Assembly: GCF_022803015.1 (NCBI RefSeq)
Contig: NZ_JAFKON010000006.1
Span: 124,001-188,000, forward strand
Direction of reading: 5' to 3'
Source: Arthrobacter humicola
GTDB lineage: Bacteria; Actinomycetota; Actinomycetes; Actinomycetales; Micrococcaceae
DNA: 64,000 bases
Positions 37,287-46,194 of the stretch are shown in pieces. Made by a program: the position numbers and the translations under genes. Below the pieces are notes generated by a model, which saw only the letters and a program-made list of their open reading frames with translations, did not search any database and was not told where the DNA came from. The first letter of the stretch is position 1; every line of letters begins with the position of its first letter.

Positions 37287-38222
37287 ATGACATTGTTGTC
37301 CCTTGGAGTTGCCTTTGTCTTCGCCGCGCTTCTGCTCCTTGCCGGTGCGTTGCTTGCCCCGAGGAAGGCCACGGTGCCGCTGGACCGGCGGAGGCCCGTC
37401 CAGAACCAGCCCGACTCCCCGTTGACCCGGTTCGCGGGTTCGGCTGTCCAACTCGTGGACCGATTCTCCGCTCAGCGGCGACTCAGGCTCTTCAACCGGG
37501 AGACGCTCGAAAACGCAGGACTCAGACTGAGCCAGTCCGATTTCCTGGTACTGGTTCTGGCGGGAGCCTTCGTGGGTGCGCTGACAGGCTTCGCCATCTC
37601 GGGACCGCTGCTGGCAATCCTTCTCATTCTGCTGGCGCCCTTGACGGGTCACCTTGTCCTGAGCTTCCTGTCGGGCAAGCGCAGGAGTTTGTTTGATCAA
37701 CAACTCGGAGACACCCTCCAGCTGCTCTCCGGCGGCCTTCGGGCCGGTCACAGCATTCTGCGCGCCATTGACGCGGCAGCCACGGAATCCCTAAGCCCGA
37801 CATCGGAAGAGATGCGCCGCGTGGTGACGGAGACGAGTTTGGGGCGCGATCTGCTGGCCTCCCTCAATGACACGGCGCAACGAATGCAGAATGAGGATTT
37901 TGTCTGGATCGCGCAGGCAATCCAGATCAACCGGGAGGTGGGCGGAAACCTAGCAGAGGTCCTGGACCAGGTCAGCGAGACGATTCGCGAGCGCAGCGAA
38001 ATCAAGGGCCACATCAAGTCCCTGGCCGCGGAGGGCAAGTTCTCTGCCTACATCCTGATGGCCATGCCGTTTGGCATCGTAATAATGCTCATGATGGTCA
38101 ACCCTGGTTACATGAACGTCATGTTTTCGCACCCGCTGGGTTGGGCCATGATCGCGGCCTCTGCTGTCATGATGACTATCGGTGGTCTGTGGATGCGCAA
38201 GATCATCGACCTGAAGTTCTGA
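37287..38222 (+). CDS. tadB: TadB inner-membrane platform protein, tad cluster 2
   Basis: 311 residues, ATG start behind GAGGAGG. It has the same plan as the cluster 1 TadB: an N-terminal helix, two central helices, the T2SF domain (LGDTLQLLSGGLRAGHSI, NREVGGNLAEVLDQVSETI) and C-terminal helices. Confidence 0.92.
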   Translation: MTLLSLGVAFVFAALLLLAGALLAPRKATVPLDRRRPVQNQPDSPLTRFAGSAVQLVDRFSAQRRLRLFNRETLENAGLRLSQSDFLVLVLAGAFVGALTGFAISGPLLAILLILLAPLTGHLVLSFLSGKRRSLFDQQLGDTLQLLSGGLRAGHSILRAIDAAATESLSPTSEEMRRVVTETSLGRDLLASLNDTAQRMQNEDFVWIAQAIQINREVGGNLAEVLDQVSETIRERSEIKGHIKSLAAEGKFSAYILMAMPFGIVIMLMMVNPGYMNVMFSHPLGWAMIAASAVMMTIGGLWMRKIIDLKF

Positions 38223-38228
38223 GACCCC

Positions 38229-39113
38229 ATGGACCCGATTCTTCTGCTCGCGCTACTGCTGGTGTCCCTTCCGCTCGGGTTCCTGGCCTGGTCATGGCTC
38301 TCCGTGGACCGGAAGTCCGAACGTGCAGCCCGGGAACTCCTGGCCCTTGGCAGCGACACGACCGGTCCCTCCGGGCAGGAGCAAAGCAAGCTATTGGAGC
38401 GCATCGGCTACCGGCTGACGCCGGCCGGCTACATCAGGAAGCTCGACAGGCTTGTGTCCCTGGCGGGACGTCCGGCGTCGCTGCCGCTCGGGCGCGTGCT
38501 CGCGGCCAAGCCTTTGCTGGGCCTTGTGGGTGCGCTCGTCGGCCTTTACTTAGGCAACTCAGGATCGATGCCGATCCTCAAGGCCGTGGGAATTTTTGTA
38601 GCACTGCTCGGCTATTTCATCCCCGACCTCCTGCTCTACAGCAAGGGACAGGAACGCCAGAAGGTAATGCAACTGGAACTGGCCAACACCCTGGATCAGA
38701 TGCTCATTTCTGTGGAAGCAGGGCTGGGGTTCGAGGGAGCCATGGCGCGCGCTGGCGAAAACGGGAAGGGACCGCTCGCCGAGGAGCTCGTCAGGACCCT
38801 GCAAGACATGCAAGTGGGCAGGAGCCGCCGCGAGTCGTACATGGCGCTCGCGGAACGGACCAGCATCCCGGAATTGCGTAGCTTCGTCCAGGCCGTCGTT
38901 CAGGCGGACACGTACGGAATCGCCGTCAGCACAGTGCTTCGAATCCAGGCGAAAGTCATGCGGGTCAAGCGTCGGCAGCGAGCCGAGGAGAAGGCAATGA
39001 AGCTCCCTGTCATGATCTTGTTCCCGCTGCTGTTCTTCATCTTCCCCGTGCTCTTCATCGCCATTCTGGGCCCCGCCGTCATCAATGCCGTGGCGACCTT
39101 CAGCGGCGGATAG
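38229..39113 (+). CDS. tadC: TadC inner-membrane platform protein, tad cluster 2
   Basis: 294 residues. The T2SF segment LDQMLISVEAGLGFEGAM and LRSFVQAVVQADTYG are almost the same as in cluster 1. It starts six bases after tadB. No clear terminator follows, so transcripts may continue into the Hpt-like gene 130 bases downstream. Confidence 0.92.
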   Translation: MDPILLLALLLVSLPLGFLAWSWLSVDRKSERAARELLALGSDTTGPSGQEQSKLLERIGYRLTPAGYIRKLDRLVSLAGRPASLPLGRVLAAKPLLGLVGALVGLYLGNSGSMPILKAVGIFVALLGYFIPDLLLYSKGQERQKVMQLELANTLDQMLISVEAGLGFEGAMARAGENGKGPLAEELVRTLQDMQVGRSRRESYMALAERTSIPELRSFVQAVVQADTYGIAVSTVLRIQAKVMRVKRRQRAEEKAMKLPVMILFPLLFFIFPVLFIAILGPAVINAVATFSGG

Positions 39114-39243
39114 CTGCATGAGGGCACCTGAGGAGTCCGAACCGCAGGGCAGAACCTGGCAATGCACCCGAAAAGCCACAATTTTGCCACAGGAAACACC
39201 GGAGTTGGAAACACGGTGCCGACGCAGCAAGTAGCGTGGGCAC

Positions 39244-39705
39244 ATGTCTTTCCTAGGTGCGCCAGACGACGGCGATGCAAACACTGGCTCCTCCGCCGAC
39301 AGCTCCCCGCCTGGTGCGGGCACGGCCCAAACGGCTGCCGAAGAAGTTGCAAGCCCGATCGTGGACCCCTCCGCCCTCCAGGACCTCGGATCACAGCTGA
39401 ACAGCCCGGCCGTGGCAAAAGGATTCGCCAGGGACTACACAAGGATGTGGGATCAGCGCTATCAGTCCCTCGCGACGTCCCTTGACAGCGGTGACGAGAC
39501 CGCAGCACTGGACGCCGTCCTGAGCCTGAAGACGTCCTCTGCGATGGTCGGTGGCGTCCGTCTGGCCGAGCTCGCCAGAGAACTTGAGGACGCAATCCGC
39601 GTCCACGACGCCCGCCTGGCGCGGTTGCTCCTGCGTGAAGTCGCGGAGAGTGGAAACGACACCGTGGACGAACTGCAGCTCAGGCACAACCTCGGGGATC
39701 ACTAG
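39244..39705 (+). CDS. Hpt-like protein lacking the phospho-accepting histidine
   Basis: 153 residues. Residues 1-45 are acidic and disordered. Residues about 50-140 form an all-helical Hpt domain: AALDAVLSLKTSSAMVGG matches the Hpt core, in which His-x-Leu-Lys is normal, but here Leu93 stands in place of the histidine. The later VRLAELARELEDAI helix is well kept. It therefore cannot take phosphate at the usual site; it may bind a receiver domain without phosphotransfer. It lies after tad cluster 2 and converges with the response regulator gene, the two stops overlapping by four bases. Confidence 0.75.
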   Translation: MSFLGAPDDGDANTGSSADSSPPGAGTAQTAAEEVASPIVDPSALQDLGSQLNSPAVAKGFARDYTRMWDQRYQSLATSLDSGDETAALDAVLSLKTSSAMVGGVRLAELARELEDAIRVHDARLARLLLREVAESGNDTVDELQLRHNLGDH

Positions 39706-40472
39706 TCCACGGCTGGCGTGAGCCGGTACCCAACGCCGCGGATGGTCTGGAGCCAACGCGGTTGCAGTGGATCCTCCCCCAGCTTGCGACGCATGTTGCC
39801 AATATGTACTTCGACGGCACGCTCGTCGGATTCACTGATGTAGGCATCCGCGCTGTAATGCTGACCCCGCACTACCCGCACCAGATCAGTCTTCGACCGG
39901 ACGGCACCTGCCCCTTTCAACAGGGCATGCAGGAGATCGAACTCACTACGCGTGAGGCTGACAGGAATGCCGTCAACAGTGACCGAACGCGTGTGCGGGT
40001 TCAGTACCAGGCCGTTGTGCCGGAATTCCGAAGCGTGGGACAGGACAAGGGCCTTTGACGGTGCCGTTCCCGGATCCAAGGACTTGGCCTCAGGGCCGTC
40101 CTGCCGAGGCCGGCGCATCATCGCAGACACCCGGGCTCGGAGCTCGCGCGGCCGGAACGGTTTGGTCATGAAATCATCGGCACCGGTATGCAGCGCGGTC
40201 AGCGTGTCCAACTCGTCCGTCCTCGCCGTCAGCATGACGACGTAGGCATCGCTGAACTGTCGAATTCGGCGTAGGACTTCAAAGCCGTCAATATCGTTGA
40301 GGCCAACGTCCAAGGTGACAACGTTGGCCTTCTGATTCCGCACGACCTCGACCCCCTCGCGACCGCTCGCTGCGCCGTGGACGTCAAATCCCGCCTGGCT
40401 CAATACCGCTTCCACGAGATGACGCACATCGTCGTCGTCCTCCACAACTACGGCGACTCCCAAGTCAGTCAT
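39702..40472 (-). CDS. Response regulator, OmpR/PhoB family
   Basis: 256 residues from ATG 40472, with GAGGGGG just upstream; earlier in-frame starts at 40535 and 40508 are possible. The receiver domain has Glu11-Asp12-Asp13, the phosphorylation site Asp55 in VVTLDVGLND, Thr82 and Lys104 in MTKPFRP. A linker of about 40 residues leads to a winged-helix DNA-binding domain with VEVHIGNMRRKLGED and IRGVGYRL. It is divergent from the kinase gene and probably forms a pair with it. Control of the tad genes is suggested by position only. Confidence 0.9.
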   Translation of the reverse strand: MTDLGVAVVVEDDDDVRHLVEAVLSQAGFDVHGAASGREGVEVVRNQKANVVTLDVGLNDIDGFEVLRRIRQFSDAYVVMLTARTDELDTLTALHTGADDFMTKPFRPRELRARVSAMMRRPRQDGPEAKSLDPGTAPSKALVLSHASEFRHNGLVLNPHTRSVTVDGIPVSLTRSEFDLLHALLKGAGAVRSKTDLVRVVRGQHYSADAYISESDERAVEVHIGNMRRKLGEDPLQPRWLQTIRGVGYRLTPAVD

Positions 40473-40616
40473 GGTCCCCCTCACATCTGATGCGACACCT
40501 ACCCCCATAGCGGCCGCGTCGGTACTGCTGTGCAATGATGATTCGCCAGCATTGCTAGAATACCCACGCTATAGCGCCAATGAACGTTTAGGCACAGTCG
40601 CGGCAATATATTTTCG

Positions 40617-40652
40617 TAACTTGTCAAGTTAACGTGACGAATGCTGTTAAAT
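40617..40652 (+). promoter_or_regulatory. Candidate promoter and palindromic operator before the kinase gene
   Basis: TAACTTG-T-CAAGTTA is a perfect 7+7 palindrome at 40617-40631. A -35-like TTGTCA (40621-40626) lies inside it, and an extended -10-like TGC-TGTTAA (642-650) follows after an 18-base spacer. A protein bound to the palindrome would cover the -35 element. The site lies between the divergent kinase and regulator genes in AT-rich DNA. Confidence 0.5.
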
Positions 40653-40681
40653 TGGAGTAGCGAGGAAGGGGCGCGGCTTCA

Positions 40682-42004
40682 TTGAGTGAACAGCAACTGG
40701 TCCGGAACCCGGCAGGTTACTTTGCGGGATTCCCGCGGCGTGTGCAGGTGGCCCTATGCCAGCTTCCGCTCACACTGGCGATGACGGCTGTGGCGCTTGC
40801 AGCGCCCGGTGGCTGGCCCGGCCTCTTCGAGAGTGGCGTGTGCCGGGCTGCCTTTGCGCTCCTTCTGGCCCTCCTCATGGCCTGCCTTCTGGTGCCTTGG
40901 CAGCGGTTCGGGCCCTATGCTCCGCTCGCAATCCCTGTGCTCGACTTAGCCGCGATCTGCCTCGTCCGCAGTGGCAGCGTCGAAGGCCTGCCCGATCTCG
41001 GCATCTTGGCCGTCCTTCCGGTCCTCTGGGTCACGGCCTCCCGTTTGTCCGGTCCGGCGATCCTCTCGATCAGCTTCTTCGGGCCCCTGCTGACCGGCCT
41101 GCCGTGGTTGCTCAACGGCGGCTCAACCCCGGACCGAATCGCGGCCGCCGTTCTCCTGCCATTCATCACATTGGCAGTGGCCATTGCTCTGCGGGTTACT
41201 CGGCAACAGTTGACTGGGCGCCTGACAACCCAACTCCACGCCGGCTGCGAACGCGAACGACTGCTCAATGACGAAGTGTCCGGCCTGATCGATGCCCTGG
41301 CGGCCAAGGACGACGTGCTTTCCACCGTCTCCCACGAGTTCCGGACCCCCTTGACATCGATTATCGGCAATTTGGATCTAGCCCTCAGCGACTCGGAACA
41401 TTTGTCCGCTCAGGCCCTCCGCCGCCTCGAAGTTGCGCAACGAAACGCCGAACGACTCCTCGCCCTTGTCTCGGATCTGCTGATGTCCGCCAACTCGGCT
41501 GTCCATGTCCATCCCCTGCGGACCGACCTGGCGAGCCTCGTGGAGGCGAGCCTGGGTTCGGCTCACGCACACGCCCAGGCTTCCCAGGTCACGCTCTCGA
41601 TGGAGGTGCCGGCGCCGCTATGGGCGCACGTAGACCCGCTCCGGATCAGCCAGGCGCTGGATAACCTCATTTCCAACGCCATCAAATATTCCCCCAATGG
41701 CGGCAATGTGCGCGTCTCCGCCAGCACCGAGGGAGACCGGGTGCTGCTGCACGTGGAAGATGACGGATTGGGGATGACAGCCACCGACGCCGAACGAGTC
41801 TTCACACGGTTCTTCCGAAGCCCTGCGGTGCGGGACGGTTCCATCCCCGGGGCCGGGCTCGGGTTGTCGATCACGAAGGCGATCGTGGAGCGCCATGGCG
41901 GCTCCATCTCTTGCAACACCCTCCTCGGATCCGGAAGCACCTTCACGCTGGAGCTCCCTGCGAAAGGCACCGCGCCGGCTTACTCCCAGCCGGCGTTCCC
42001 ATAG
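40682..42004 (+). CDS. Membrane sensor histidine kinase
   Basis: 440 residues from TTG 40682, with GGAAGGGG about ten bases upstream. Five or six membrane helices fill residues 25-172 with almost no external domain, so the signal is probably sensed within or next to the membrane. HisKA follows with His218 in STVSHEFRTPLTSIIG, then an HATPase domain with NLISNAIKYSPNGG, VEDDGLGM and GAGLGLSITKAIVERHGG. Partner of the divergent response regulator. Confidence 0.9.
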   Translation: MSEQQLVRNPAGYFAGFPRRVQVALCQLPLTLAMTAVALAAPGGWPGLFESGVCRAAFALLLALLMACLLVPWQRFGPYAPLAIPVLDLAAICLVRSGSVEGLPDLGILAVLPVLWVTASRLSGPAILSISFFGPLLTGLPWLLNGGSTPDRIAAAVLLPFITLAVAIALRVTRQQLTGRLTTQLHAGCERERLLNDEVSGLIDALAAKDDVLSTVSHEFRTPLTSIIGNLDLALSDSEHLSAQALRRLEVAQRNAERLLALVSDLLMSANSAVHVHPLRTDLASLVEASLGSAHAHAQASQVTLSMEVPAPLWAHVDPLRISQALDNLISNAIKYSPNGGNVRVSASTEGDRVLLHVEDDGLGMTATDAERVFTRFFRSPAVRDGSIPGAGLGLSITKAIVERHGGSISCNTLLGSGSTFTLELPAKGTAPAYSQPAFP

Positions 42005-42023
42005 CCGCGTTCCAGGTCTGGAT

Positions 42024-42914
42024 TTAGGCCCGCAGTGCCCGCGTCAGTTCGGCCCGGGCCAGCATGCCGCTCTCTGTCGGGTAGGCCACTTCCTCGAGGA
42101 CCAGCGGGTGCGGGGCTGCGAGCACGGAGCGGGCGTCGCGCTGCCGGGCGAGGAGCCGCTCGTAGAGCCATTCCGGGGCCTCTTCGCCCTCCCCCACGTA
42201 CAACGCCGAGCCCACCAGGGAGCGGACCATGTTGTGGCAGAACGCGTCAGCCTGAACGGTGACGACAATGACCCCGTCCGTGCCGCGCGCGAATTCAAAG
42301 CGCTGCAGTTCACGGATGGTCGTGGCCCCCTCGCGGGGCTTGCAGTACGAGCGGAAGTCCTGCAGGCCCAGCAGCGGCGCGGCGCCCTCGTTGAGGAGAC
42401 CGACGTCCAGCGGCACCTTGTGCCACAGGGTCGAGGCGCGTCCCAGCGGGTCCCACAGCGCGGGGCCGTCCGCGATCCGGTAGGAATAGCGGCGCCAGAG
42501 GGCGGAGAACCGGGCATCGAAGCCAACGGGTGCCACGCTCACCCGGTGCACCTCGATGGCGCCGCTGAGGTCGCCCAGGCCACGGCTCAAGGCACCGCGG
42601 ATGCGGCGGAGAAGGGCGACGGCGGGATCCAGTTCGGCGCCCCGGTTCAGGCCCAGCCACTCCGCCTCGCTGAGGTCCAGGTGGACTACCTGGCCGCGGG
42701 CGTGCACCCCGGCGTCGGTGCGCCCGGCAACCGTGACCCGGACGGGGCGGCGGATCAGCAGCGCGAGGGCCTCCTCCAGGACGCCCTGGACGGTGCGCAG
42801 TCCCGGCTGCACGGCCCACCCGCTGAACGGGCCGCCGTCGTACGCCACATCCAGCCGGATACGCAAAAACCCGCCGCCCCCCAAGACGGGGGCAGCGGGT
42901 TTGAGCTCGTTCAT
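42024..42914 (-). CDS. truA: tRNA pseudouridine(38-40) synthase
   Basis: 296 residues from ATG 42914 (MNELKPAAPVL); the frame is open to 43067 but that part overlaps the end of rplQ. It modifies U38-40 in the anticodon arm of tRNAs. The catalytic Asp67 is in VAGRTDAGVHARGQV, and FVRSLVG-type and RYSYRI-like segments follow as in TruA. An intrinsic terminator structure lies in codons about 5-16, and a perfect palindrome touches its start codon. Confidence 0.95.
   Translation of the reverse strand: MNELKPAAPVLGGGGFLRIRLDVAYDGGPFSGWAVQPGLRTVQGVLEEALALLIRRPVRVTVAGRTDAGVHARGQVVHLDLSEAEWLGLNRGAELDPAVALLRRIRGALSRGLGDLSGAIEVHRVSVAPVGFDARFSALWRRYSYRIADGPALWDPLGRASTLWHKVPLDVGLLNEGAAPLLGLQDFRSYCKPREGATTIRELQRFEFARGTDGVIVVTVQADAFCHNMVRSLVGSALYVGEGEEAPEWLYERLLARQRDARSVLAAPHPLVLEEVAYPTESGMLARAELTRALRA
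42865..42902 (-). terminator. Intrinsic terminator inside the 5' end of truA
   Basis: On the minus strand AAACCCGC / GCGGGTTT and GCCCCC / GGGGGC form a 14-pair stem with one mismatch and a six-base loop, followed by TTTTTGCG. It lies within the first 16 codons of truA, 12 bases after the start codon, and should end part of the transcription coming from rplQ. Confidence 0.8.
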
Positions 42915-42928
42915 AGACTTAAGTCTAT
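42913..42928. repeat. 16-base perfect palindrome at the truA start
   Basis: ATAGACTTAAGTCTAT is self-complementary over its full length and overlaps the truA start codon. A further AGACTTA copy follows at about 42934. In the 31-base rplQ-truA spacer this could bind a protein or fold in RNA to hide the truA start. Confidence 0.7.
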
Positions 42929-42945
42929 AAGAAAGACTTAGCGAA

Positions 42946-43518
42946 TTACTTCGCGTCCTTCTCGGACTCAGCGGCTGCTTCCTCAGCGGCCGGAGCCTCT
43001 TCGGTAGCGGCTTCGGTCTCAGCGACCGGAGCCTCTTCGGTCTCAGCAGCCTCTTCGGTCTCGGCAACCGGAGCTGCTTCGGCCTTTTCGGCGTCCTTCT
43101 TGTCGGCGTCGCGCTTGGCAGCAGAGGTAGCCTCTGCTACCACGGCCTGCTTTGCCGAAACCGGCTCGAGAACCAGTTCGATGACAGCCATGGGAGCGTT
43201 GTCGCCCTTGCGGTTGCCGATCTTGGTGATGCGGGTGTAGCCGCCATCGCGGTTTTCCACTGCCTGTGCAATGTCGGTGAACAGCTCGTGGACGACGCCC
43301 TTGTTGCTGATCAGGCCGAGTACACGACGGCGGGACGCGAGGTCGCCACGCTTGGCGAAAGTCACCAGGCGCTCGGCGTACGGCTTCAGGCGCTTGGCCT
43401 TGGTCACCGTGGTGGTGATCCGCTTGTGCTCGAAAAGTGCGGCGGACAGGTTCGCGAGCATAAGACGCTCGTGAGCCGCTCCGCCTCCGAGGCGCGGACC
43501 CTTAGCGGGGGTAGGCAT
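42946..43518 (-). CDS. rplQ: 50S ribosomal protein L17 with acidic tail
   Basis: 190 residues. The first 125 are standard L17 ([35 protein letters not shown]). The last 60 are a Glu/Ala-rich tail with repeated AETEEA-type units, found in actinobacterial L17. It follows rpoA as in other bacteria. Confidence 0.97.
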   Translation of the reverse strand: MPTPAKGPRLGGGAAHERLMLANLSAALFEHKRITTTVTKAKRLKPYAERLVTFAKRGDLASRRRVLGLISNKGVVHELFTDIAQAVENRDGGYTRITKIGNRKGDNAPMAVIELVLEPVSAKQAVVAEATSAAKRDADKKDAEKAEAAPVAETEEAAETEEAPVAETEAATEEAPAAEEAAAESEKDAK

Positions 43519-43594
43519 TATAGTTTCTCCTCATTGGAAGCCGTTGGGCTGCGCACACCAGGGTGCATCCAGCCAGCCGGCCAAGATCTGTTGG

Positions 43595-44605
43595 TTAGAG
43601 CTCGTCGTCGCTGAACGCGGCGTCGTCCTCTTCGATGGCTGCGGCACGTGCTGCGAGATCGAAACCGGGAGGGGAGTCCTTGAGGGACAGGCCCAGTTCG
43701 ACCAGCTTGGCCTTGACCTCATCGATGGACTTCGCGCCGAAGTTGCGGATGTCCATGAGGTCAGCCTCGGAGCGGGCAACGAGTTCACCCACGGTGTGGA
43801 TGCCCTCACGCTTGAGGCAGTTGTAGGAACGGACCGTCAGGTCCAGATCCTCGATCGGCAGTGCCATGTCGGCTGCCAGGGCAGCGTCCGTCGGCGACGG
43901 ACCGATCTCGATACCTTCAGCTGCGGTGTTCAGCTCGCGGGCCAGACCGAACAGTTCCACCAGGGTGGTACCTGCCGAAGCAACGGCGTCGCGCGGGGCG
44001 ATTGCCTGCTTGGTCTCGACGTCGACAATGAGCTTGTCGAAGTCAGTGCGCTGCTCAACACGGGTAGCTTCCACGCGGAAAGTAACCTTCAGGACCGGCG
44101 AGTAGATCGAGTCGACCGGGATGCGGCCGATCTCGGAGTCGCCGGACTTGTTCTGAGCTGCCGAAACGTAGCCGCGACCGCGCTCGATGGTCAGTTCGAG
44201 TTCGAACTTGCCCTTCGAGTTCAGCGTGGCAATGTGCAGATCCGGGTTGTGGAATTCGACGCCGGCCGGCGGAGCGATGTCCGCGGCGGTGACGACTCCC
44301 GGTCCCTGCTTGCGCAGGTAAGCAACAACCGGCTCGTCGTGCTCGGAGGAAACCGACAGGTTCTTGATGTTCAGGATGATCTCAGTGACATCTTCCTTGA
44401 CACCCGGAACCGTGGTGAACTCGTGCAGCACGCCATCGATCCGGATGCTCGTTACAGAGGCACCGGGGATGGAGGAGAGCAGGGTACGGCGGAGGGAGTT
44501 TCCGAGGGTGTAACCAAAGCCCGGCTCCAGCGGTTCGATGATGAACCGTGAGCGGTTTTCGGAGACGACCTCTTCGGAGAGGGTGGGGCGCTGTGCAATG
44601 AGCAC
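43595..44605 (-). CDS. rpoA: DNA-directed RNA polymerase alpha subunit
   Basis: 336 residues. The N-terminal assembly domain (1-230) has [40 protein letters not shown] and NIKNLSV. The C-terminal domain (about 250-320) has [20 protein letters not shown] and the UP-element and activator-binding helix segment [16 protein letters not shown]. rpsD, which precedes rpoA in many bacteria, is absent: only 133 non-coding bases separate it from rpsK. Confidence 0.98.
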   Translation of the reverse strand: MLIAQRPTLSEEVVSENRSRFIIEPLEPGFGYTLGNSLRRTLLSSIPGASVTSIRIDGVLHEFTTVPGVKEDVTEIILNIKNLSVSSEHDEPVVAYLRKQGPGVVTAADIAPPAGVEFHNPDLHIATLNSKGKFELELTIERGRGYVSAAQNKSGDSEIGRIPVDSIYSPVLKVTFRVEATRVEQRTDFDKLIVDVETKQAIAPRDAVASAGTTLVELFGLARELNTAAEGIEIGPSPTDAALAADMALPIEDLDLTVRSYNCLKREGIHTVGELVARSEADLMDIRNFGAKSIDEVKAKLVELGLSLKDSPPGFDLAARAAAIEEDDAAFSDDEL

Positions 44606-44738
44606 TTAGGTTTCCTTTCGGCGAGCATCCGCTATATGACGCAACACAGGTGGTGGAAAGATCGGTCTGAAGACTTAACGCGGCCGGGCCTGCCCGGACC
44701 GGTGAGGGTCCGGGCAAGCTCCTGGGCGCTGGAAAGCC

Positions 44739-45140
44739 TTAGACGCGGCGGCGCTTCGGCGGACGGCAGCCGTTGTGGGCGCTGGGGGTGACGTCCTGGA
44801 TGGAGCCAACCTCGAGGCCAGCGGCCTGCAGCGAGCGGATGGCGGTTTCGCGTCCGGAACCCGGTCCCTTGACGAACACGTCAACCTTGCGCATGCCGTG
44901 CTCCTGTGCACGCTTTGCGGCGGCTTCGGCGGCCATCTGGGCAGCGAACGGGGTGGACTTACGCGAGCCCTTGAAGCCAACCTCACCGGACGAAGCCCAG
45001 GAGATGACAGCACCGTTCGGGTCCGTGATGGACACGATGGTGTTGTTAAAGGTGCTCTTGATGTGCGCCTGGCCCAGCGCGATATTCTTCTTGTCCTTCT
45101 TACGCGGCTTGCGAACCGCGCCACGAGTCTTCGGGGGCAT
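44739..45140 (-). CDS. rpsK: 30S ribosomal protein S11
   Basis: 133 residues. [53 protein letters not shown] and the basic end [11 protein letters not shown] are standard S11. Sits between rpsM and rpoA. Confidence 0.97.
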   Translation of the reverse strand: MPPKTRGAVRKPRKKDKKNIALGQAHIKSTFNNTIVSITDPNGAVISWASSGEVGFKGSRKSTPFAAQMAAEAAAKRAQEHGMRKVDVFVKGPGSGRETAIRSLQAAGLEVGSIQDVTPSAHNGCRPPKRRRV

Positions 45141-45240
45141 TTTTTCTCCTACAGAAAGTTATTGGGGGAAAGCCTACGCTTGGCCCACACTTGCCGGGTT
45201 CCCAGAAATCGCGTAAGCGATCCTAGGGGGCAACTGGGGT

Positions 45241-45615
45241 TTAGCGGGCCTTCTTCTTGCCTGCGACGGTGCGCTTCGGACCCTTGCGGGTACGCGCGTT
45301 CGTCTTCGTACGCTGTCCACGCACTGGCAGGCCCTTGCGGTGGCGAATACCTTCGTAGCTGCCGATTTCAACCTTGCGGCGGATATCAGCGGCCACTTCG
45401 CGGCGAAGGTCACCCTCAACCTTGTAGTTGCCTTCAATGTAGTCACGCAGCTCAACCAGCTGTGCGTCGGTCAGGTCCTTGACCCGAACGTCTGCACTGA
45501 TGCCGGTAGCAGCCAGGGTTTCGTGTGCACGGGTCTTGCCCACGCCGTAGATGTAAGTAAGCGCAATTTCCAACCGCTTTTCGCGGGGAATGTCTACGCC
45601 AGCGAGACGAGCCAT
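45241..45615 (-). CDS. rpsM: 30S ribosomal protein S13
   Basis: 124 residues from ATG 45615 ([14 protein letters not shown], the canonical start; the frame is open to 45666). Contains [32 protein letters not shown] and a basic tail that reaches the subunit interface. Confidence 0.97.
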   Translation of the reverse strand: MARLAGVDIPREKRLEIALTYIYGVGKTRAHETLAATGISADVRVKDLTDAQLVELRDYIEGNYKVEGDLRREVAADIRRKVEIGSYEGIRHRKGLPVRGQRTKTNARTRKGPKRTVAGKKKAR

Positions 45616-45789
45616 ATTGGCAGTACTCCTTGTATAAACCGGAGGTCGTAGGCAGTACACCCGCACTTACAGTGCGGCCCCAGCCTCCGACCGGGGGTTA
45701 GCTGTCCGGGCTCAATACGTCCCAGTTCAGCTTGTGCTGCCTTTATTTACTTGCGTGGGTTAGCAACCCAGGATTTCCTGTGAAGGAAA

Positions 45790-45903
45790 TTAGCCCTGGC
45801 GCTGCTTGTGGCGCGGGTTCTCGCAGATCACCATGACCCGGCCATTACGGCGGATCACTTTGCACTTTTCGCAGATCTGCTTGACGCTCGGCTTGACCTT
45901 CAT
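45790..45903 (-). CDS. rpmJ: 50S ribosomal protein L36
   Basis: 37 codons starting [20 protein letters not shown] and ending NPRHKQRQG. The zinc ligands are kept: two cysteines in CEKC, Cys in VICEN and His in RHK. It lies between infA and rpsM, its usual site. Confidence 0.97.
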   Translation of the reverse strand: MKVKPSVKQICEKCKVIRRNGRVMVICENPRHKQRQG

Positions 45904-45972
45904 GGCGTTCCTTTGCGTGTTGCAGTTGGTCAGCTGGACCGGCCCTCGGCTGTCGCCCTGGCCGCCCAGTGT

Positions 45973-46194
45973 TTACTTGTAGCGGTAGACGATACGACCA
46001 CGTGTCAGGTCGTAAGGGCTCAGCTCCACCACTACGCGGTCCTCGGGGAGGATCCTGATGTAGTGCTGGCGCATCTTTCCAGAGATGTGTGCCAGAACGA
46101 TGTGCTTGTTGGTGAGCTCAACGCGAAACATCGCGTTGGGCAGCGCCTCGGTCACAACGCCCTCGATCTCAATGACCCCGTCCTTCTTGGCCAT
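45973..46194 (-). CDS. infA: Translation initiation factor IF-1
   Basis: 73 residues from ATG 46194 ([12 protein letters not shown]), with GGAGG four bases upstream. It is an OB-fold protein that binds the 30S A site. [32 protein letters not shown] and the end GRIVYRYK are canonical. First gene of infA-rpmJ-rpsM-rpsK-rpoA-rplQ. Confidence 0.98.
   Translation of the reverse strand: MAKKDGVIEIEGVVTEALPNAMFRVELTNKHIVLAHISGKMRQHYIRILPEDRVVVELSPYDLTRGRIVYRYK

Noticed and set aside
39160..39243. Shared promoter motif between the Hpt-like gene and the cluster 2 flp gene (CAAG[CT]AGCGT)
   Set aside because: The ten-base match is tempting, but spacing to the upstream TTGG element differs and cluster 1 lacks it.
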